A DNA stretch of 60,000 nt from Cryptomeria japonica (lineage: Eukaryota > Streptophyta > Pinopsida > Cupressales > Cupressaceae): assembly GCF_030272615.1 (NCBI RefSeq), contig NC_081409.1, forward strand, positions 653,762,468 to 653,822,467, given 5' to 3'. Shown one piece after another: positions 55,371-60,000 of the stretch (its first letter is position 1; the number at the start of each line of letters is the position of its first letter). The position numbers and the translations under genes are program-made. The notes beneath the pieces are model-generated. The model was not told where the DNA came from. It saw nothing but the letters and a program-made list of their open reading frames with translations, and searched no databases.

Positions 55371-58300
55371 ATGGCATCTAGATCATCATCTGCTCCTACT
55401 TTCATTGTGAATCCCACTGTTGTTGAGGTTAAAGATAGGCTTAGACCTGTTTTCAAGGAAGTTCCTCAAATTGCAATGAAGAAAGACTCTACTGGCGCAT
55501 TCTCAAGGGTTCCTAATGACATAGTTTATGTGGAAGATGTCAAGGCTTATATTCACTACATTTTAGAGGATTTACACACTGAGGAAATCAAGGGAATGTA
55601 TCAATCTATGATACTAGGAAGCTCTAGAACAATCAAGCTGGAATATCAAATCATTGAAGACCTAGGGTTAACCAAAAACCTGTATATACCAGAATTCAAG
55701 GACAAAATGATTAGTTATGTTCTGAGCAGGGTTCATAATGAATTCATCTGGGTGAACCAACCTCACATGATCACCAAACAAGCAATTCAAATGGTCATCG
55801 GCTTACCCAAGGTTGGGTAGGAACCAAGGAAGAAGATCTCCAACACTGAGGTTGAAAAGCTCACCGATGCAACCCATGATGGTAGGTAAATGAGGGCCAA
55901 CACCATTAAAGATACAGATGTAAAATTTGCCAGCATGATCATTGGCTACAAGGTAACATAATCAAGTCAATTGAATTTTGTTGCCATTTTTTGTATCCAT
56001 GTTGCATATCAAATGATAAAGAATAATGGAAAGTATGATTTGTGTGAATGGTTAAGAAGTGAATTAATGATAAATATTGGAAAAATCAAAGGTGTTAAGA
56101 AAGGAATATTTTGGTTTCACAATTTTATTGTCTGCTTAATGTTGTATTTCATGAATGAGCTACCAGGTTTAGGAAAGAAATGATGGGCTCATGACATACC
56201 GGTAGGCATGCAGATTAAAGATGCAATCACTGATCTTGGTAGCAACGGGGATGAAAATATTTGGGGCTTCTTTAAATCTTTTCAAGAGAACATGATACTG
56301 AGGGAGAGAATCTCCAAACACATTGTGGAGAAATACTCCATTGAAATCTGCTTCATGGTAAAAATAGATGAGACTCTCATGGAAGCGGTGGAACCTAGAA
56401 CAATATGGGTCACTAAATTGGGGTATGAAGTTGATGGCAACATTTTGGAACTATATGCTAAAATTTGATTGATGCTCCTTTGGATGATAAGGCTGAACAC
56501 TCTGGTACTGCTGAGGAGAAGGCTCTTGAAGTTAAAATTGGCTTCAATAAGAAAAGGAGGAAAAAGAAAATAGACAAAATGTATGCCTTCGTTCAAAATG
56601 TAATTCACATGATAGATACATAACTAGGTTCTAGATCTGAACCGATAGATCAACCGGCAGCAGCTAGTGCTCCAGAGGTAAATAGGCCAGCAACTTTCAT
56701 ATCTTCTATCATTTCTAACTCTGATGCAAAGGATAATCAACCTCTTGCATTTAGAAGGGTACAAAGGAAGAAAGTTAACAAGCCTCCAGTAGAAGAGAAG
56801 AAGGTGGAACTAAAGAGGAAGGTAGTAAGAAAGGTAACAACAACATCCACACCCCTGGCAAGGAAACCTACTCAGAAGAGGAAGCCTGCTCCATCTGCTC
56901 CTGCAACCCCCAGCATGAAGAAGAGTAAGAGTGATGAAGCAACTGAATCCGGTAACATGACTTATGCATAATTAATAGATAAGGTAACTAAAGATGGAAT
57001 TTTGAAGAATGTGTCAAATTTATATGAGCATTTAGATGACAATGAACAAAATGAAATAGACAAAGCAATTTTGTTACATTTAGATATATATAAGAAGGCT
57101 TTGGTAGAGATTTTGAAAGAAATTCCTTTATCATTATATAATAAGTTAGATGCAAGGAGATTAGATGCAATCCAAAGGGACAAAGAGATTAAAGAAGTTG
57201 AAATTTTACGCATTTGTGGTACTGTAAATAATGAGGAAATAAAAAGATGTATAGAAGTTGCAAATAGAATAAACTTTAGCAGCAAACCCCAACAAATAAG
57301 CTTAATGATGGCCAGAGTCAATCAAATAATAAATGAGACCAAAGATGCTTGGGCTAAATTCTTTCAAAAGAATCCTGATTTACTTACTTCTCAAGAAGAA
57401 TATTCTAAGGAAACAACTCCCACCATTCCAGACAGATCCAAAGGGAAAGGAATTTTGGGAAGCTCAGATCAAATTTTGAATGATCTGGTAGATAAACCTA
57501 AAATTGATGAGAGTGTAAAGACTATACAGACAGAGACAACATTTGTACATTCTAAGCAAGGTAATTTACATGATATAGATAATATTGTGGATAATGATCC
57601 ACCAATAGTAACAGATACTGCACCAAGTGGCAAAGCCACTAGTGCAAAAGAGGATGAGAAAAGGGATATACCGGGAGAGGTTAAGGAAAAGAAAGAAAAG
57701 GAAAAGGTGATTGAACCAGTAGTTGATTCCTTAGCAAAACTTGTGGCAATTGACACTTCTCAAGTTGAGAAGAAATCAATCACAGAGATGAGTCCCATAG
57801 AGCTAATGATGATGGTTGCTCAAAAGATAATGAAGAAGGGATCTCCAGACAAAGGAATAATAGATTAGCCAATAACAGTTTTGCACAGATTGATTCCTAA
57901 ATGTGTTATTGAAAATGAAGCAGGCCCTTCCGACAAGCTTAAGGTATTGACAAAGCACATATCTAAAAAAATTCAATCACTACAACAGATTTTCATCCAA
58001 CAAGCACTAGTGAAGGATTTAGCTGGGCTAAGAGAGCCACTTTTGACCAAATTATTGAGATAGAGAAAAGGAAGATTGGAGAGAAACTTATACTTATTAA
58101 AACTTCTTTGAAATAGTGTACTAACATCTGCAGGGTCTATTGTAATATAGAGATTCTTACAACAAATGTAGATAAGAGGATAAAAGAGTTACAAGAAAAT
58201 ATTGCTAATATTGATAATTCTTTTGATGGACTAACTTCACTTACAACATCTATTGATAGACAAATTTTGACTTTGGATAACCAATTTTTTGCTTTTAAAA

Positions 58301-58485
58301 AGGAAAGACACAAGATCATTCAGAGAACAAGGAGTCTCGGAGGTTTGGTGAGTCCAAGATTGGATTCACTTAGTGTACATAAGAGGGAATGCATGGATAT
58401 GCTTGTGAAGCCCACACCGGAAGAAGTCATTGAGAAAGAAACACTTGCACATTTACTAAGTGGAGTTGTATCCATATCAAACTAG
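55371..58485 (+). pseudogene. K2 ORF2: large unrecognised protein in place of pol
   Basis: About 1000 codons with stops and at least two frameshifts. The N-terminal block (55371-55820) and second block (55900-56468) align with K1 ORF2. A basic region follows, with KKRRKKKIDK near 56550 and lysine-rich segments near 56760-56930 that look like nuclear localisation signals. A mostly open helical block runs 57002-57868 (289 codons), with an acidic/lysine-rich end. A coiled-coil-like tail runs 58130-58485. No RT, RNase H, integrase or protease motif is present. I do not recognise the family. Confidence 0.78.
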
Positions 58486-58780
58486 CTTGGATACCTATAT
58501 ATAGTTGCTAGAGAAATCTTATCTAGAAATCTTGAAATTAGTCAAGCTCTAGTAAAGTAATCTGTAACAATTCTTTCAATTCTTTCACCGGTCTTTGGCA
58601 ATGATGCCAAAGGGGGAGTATATGTATGTGAAAAATATGTATATAATTCTAGGGGAAGGATATCAGATAGAGAGTATATTGCAAACATAGTCAATCATCT
58701 CAGGGGGAGCATGTTTCAGTTGAACCAACAAGGAATCTATTTTTCACATGAGTGTTTCCATCAATGTCAAAGGGGGAGAT
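58486..58780 (+). other. K2 3' untranslated region and polypurine tract
   Basis: GATGCCAAAGGGGGAG near 58605, AGGGGGAGC near 58702 and CAAAGGGGGAGAT at 58768-58780 are three polypurine-like copies; the last abuts the LTR. Confidence 0.8.
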
Positions 58781-59075
58781 TGTTGGCAATTGATACTCAT
58801 TAGATTTATATGTTGTCATTGATGGCAATACGATTCTCTAGAAGGCATATACTAGCAGATACCACCATTGGAGGCATACAACGATAGATAATAGCATTGG
58901 AGTAATCAGGGTCATCACCGGTACCAGCACCGGCACGGGCATTGACATCCAACACTTCAGTGAAGTCGACATCAGTTTGGGATCCGAAAGGTTTTATTTG
59001 TAAAATTATTTTGTAAATATTGTATAGAGCTGACATTGAATATCTTTTGGAATGTATTGTAAGCTAACATAAGGT
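58781..59075 (+). repeat. K2 3' LTR, truncated by K3
   Basis: It matches the first part of 52907-53776 and stops at AACATAAGG, where TGTTTGCATC of K3 begins. The remainder should lie beyond K3, off window. Confidence 0.88.
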
Positions 59076-59880
59076 TGTTTGCATCTACACTCTTATGAGA
59101 ATAGTTGATGTTTTCATTGATGGAAACCAACTAGCAATCATCTGTCAACCCACCGGTAGTTACTGGCACCGGTAATAGACTTCTACATTCACCGGCAAGC
59201 ACTTCAACGACAACGACAATAATGGATATTGACACTCAAGCCGACATAGAATAAACTTTTTTTTATTGTTTTATCTTTTGTAAAAGCTGACATGGCATAT
59301 TGTAAAAGACTCATTTATATCTATGAGATCTTATAGGTCATTTTATATGTGAGTATGTAGTATATGAGAAAGAGATGATACATGATAGTTGATATTTTTT
59401 GTATAAGGTGATATAGTTAACAACAAAGTTTTTGGTAATGGACTAAGCTTAAACTGGTACTAAACTTGGCATAGTTGATGCTGATCTAAAGTAGTACATT
59501 GTATTGGATTTTGATAATCTATTTTGTAAGTCAGTGAGACTTCTATTTTGTGATTAAGCAGTGAACTCTGGGCTGCTAGCCTTCCAGCATATGTAGGCCC
59601 CTCATTGTAAGTAATATTTATTCATTGGCCAGTGAGTGAATATTGTGGGTCACAAATCCCACCAAGTTTTTTCCCACATCAGTTTTGCTTGTTAAATATC
59701 TTGTGTTATGGTGTGTTTTCTATGTTGTCTCTATTGTTCCTATTTACTGCATTAATTTTTATTTACTAGTACATTATTTTGGGATGCAAAGTTCTTAATA
59801 AGGTTAAATCTTCTACTAACCGGTTAGACACTGATTCACCCCCCCTCTCAGTGTCTTTGGAACTATCATTGATTCTAACA
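59076..59880 (+). repeat. K3 5' LTR (805 bp)
   Basis: It begins TGTTTGCATC and ends TCTAACA. Its end resembles the K1 and K2 LTR ends (CACCCCCCCTCTCAGTG). It shares TTCACCGGCAAGCA with the Cop-1 LTR. Confidence 0.85.
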
Positions 59881-59896
59881 ATTGGTATTAGAGCCT
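59881..59896 (+). other. K3 primer binding site (tRNA-Met variant)
   Basis: ATTGGTATTAGAGCC has the same T variant as Cop-1. Confidence 0.88.
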
Positions 59897-59951
59897 AGTC
59901 CTCTATTTTCAAAAGCCTAACAAGTTGAGGAATATTCTGACACCGATATAG

Positions 59952-60000
59952 ATGGAGAACTTAAGGAAACAATTGGAAGGAGCTCTTGTAGAATATGATG
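59952..60000 (+). CDS. K3 ORF1 start (runs off window)
   Basis: From ATG 59952 the frame reads MENLRKQLEGALVEYD, like the K2 ORF1 start (LEMALEDYD). It is open to the window end, too short to judge intactness. Confidence 0.6.
   Translation, partial: MENLRKQLEGALVEYD

Larger units (their letters stand above)
52907..59075 (+). mobile_element. K2: copia-like non-autonomous element with ORF1 and ORF2
   Basis: It has a 5' LTR of 870 bp, the primer site ATTGGTATCAGAGCC, ORF1 (coiled coil and CCHC knuckles), a 365-bp spacer, a long ORF2, the polypurine tract AAAGGGGGAGAT and a 3' LTR cut short by K3. There is no pol. It lies in T3. The candidate left target sequence is CTATT (52902-52906); its partner is off window. 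Confidence 0.9.
59076..60000 (+). mobile_element. K3: third K-type element, 5' part only
   Basis: It has an LTR (59076-59880), a primer site and the beginning of ORF1. It inserted in the K2 3' LTR. Confidence 0.82.

Overview
The window looks like intergenic DNA from a large, repeat-rich plant genome, most likely a gymnosperm/conifer. I infer this from very long nested LTR retrotransposons, Tat-lineage Ty3/gypsy pol with two RNase H domains, tRNA-Met-primed Ty1/copia elements, and old copies riddled with stop codons. I see no ordinary cellular gene, rRNA, tRNA gene or CRISPR. Essentially every protein-like stretch belongs to a mobile element, and nearly all are broken.

Layout. T1 (before base 1 to 24003, + strand) is a Tat-type gypsy element: leader, gag, protease with a G-patch, RT, two RNase H domains, integrase, then a gene on the opposite strand encoding a plant mobile domain (PMD) protein, then the polypurine tract and 3' LTR. 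Its PMD intron is split by N1 (13372-21523), a non-autonomous gypsy-like element with two 1285-bp LTRs and one long gag/protease-like frame. K1 (about 24115-49113, + strand) is a copia-like element with a coiled-coil/zinc-knuckle ORF1 and an unrecognised ORF2 where pol should be. K1 is split twice. T2 (25737-39991, minus strand) has 781-bp LTRs and the target duplication AGTAC. Cop-1 (41954-48620, minus strand) is a copia element with recognisable gag-pol. T2 in turn contains CopN-1 (35020-37881), a non-coding element with a tRNA-Met primer site and the target duplication TTCTC.

After K1 comes T3 (about 49120 onward, minus strand), which keeps an LTR and the antisense PMD gene. T3 holds an AT-rich segment with inverted ends and is cut by K2 (from 52907), a second K element with the whole ORF1-ORF2 body. 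The 3' LTR of K2 is cut at 59076 by K3, whose gag start runs off the window.

How the parts fit. T1, T2 and T3 share one plan: 3' LTR, polypurine tract, 350-450 bp, a tiny first PMD exon with a conserved RVR motif ending at a GT donor, an intron full of private minisatellites, then the PMD exon, all antisense to gag-pol. K1, K2 and K3 appear to be non-autonomous relatives of Cop-1-like elements: they share primer site, polypurine context and LTR words, but carry an undescribed ORF2 of about 1000 codons. These two systems, plus several RNA/DNA structure signals (a hairpin around the polypurine tract, leader hairpins with GTGCAC, serial AT palindromes in U3), are the main points of interest.
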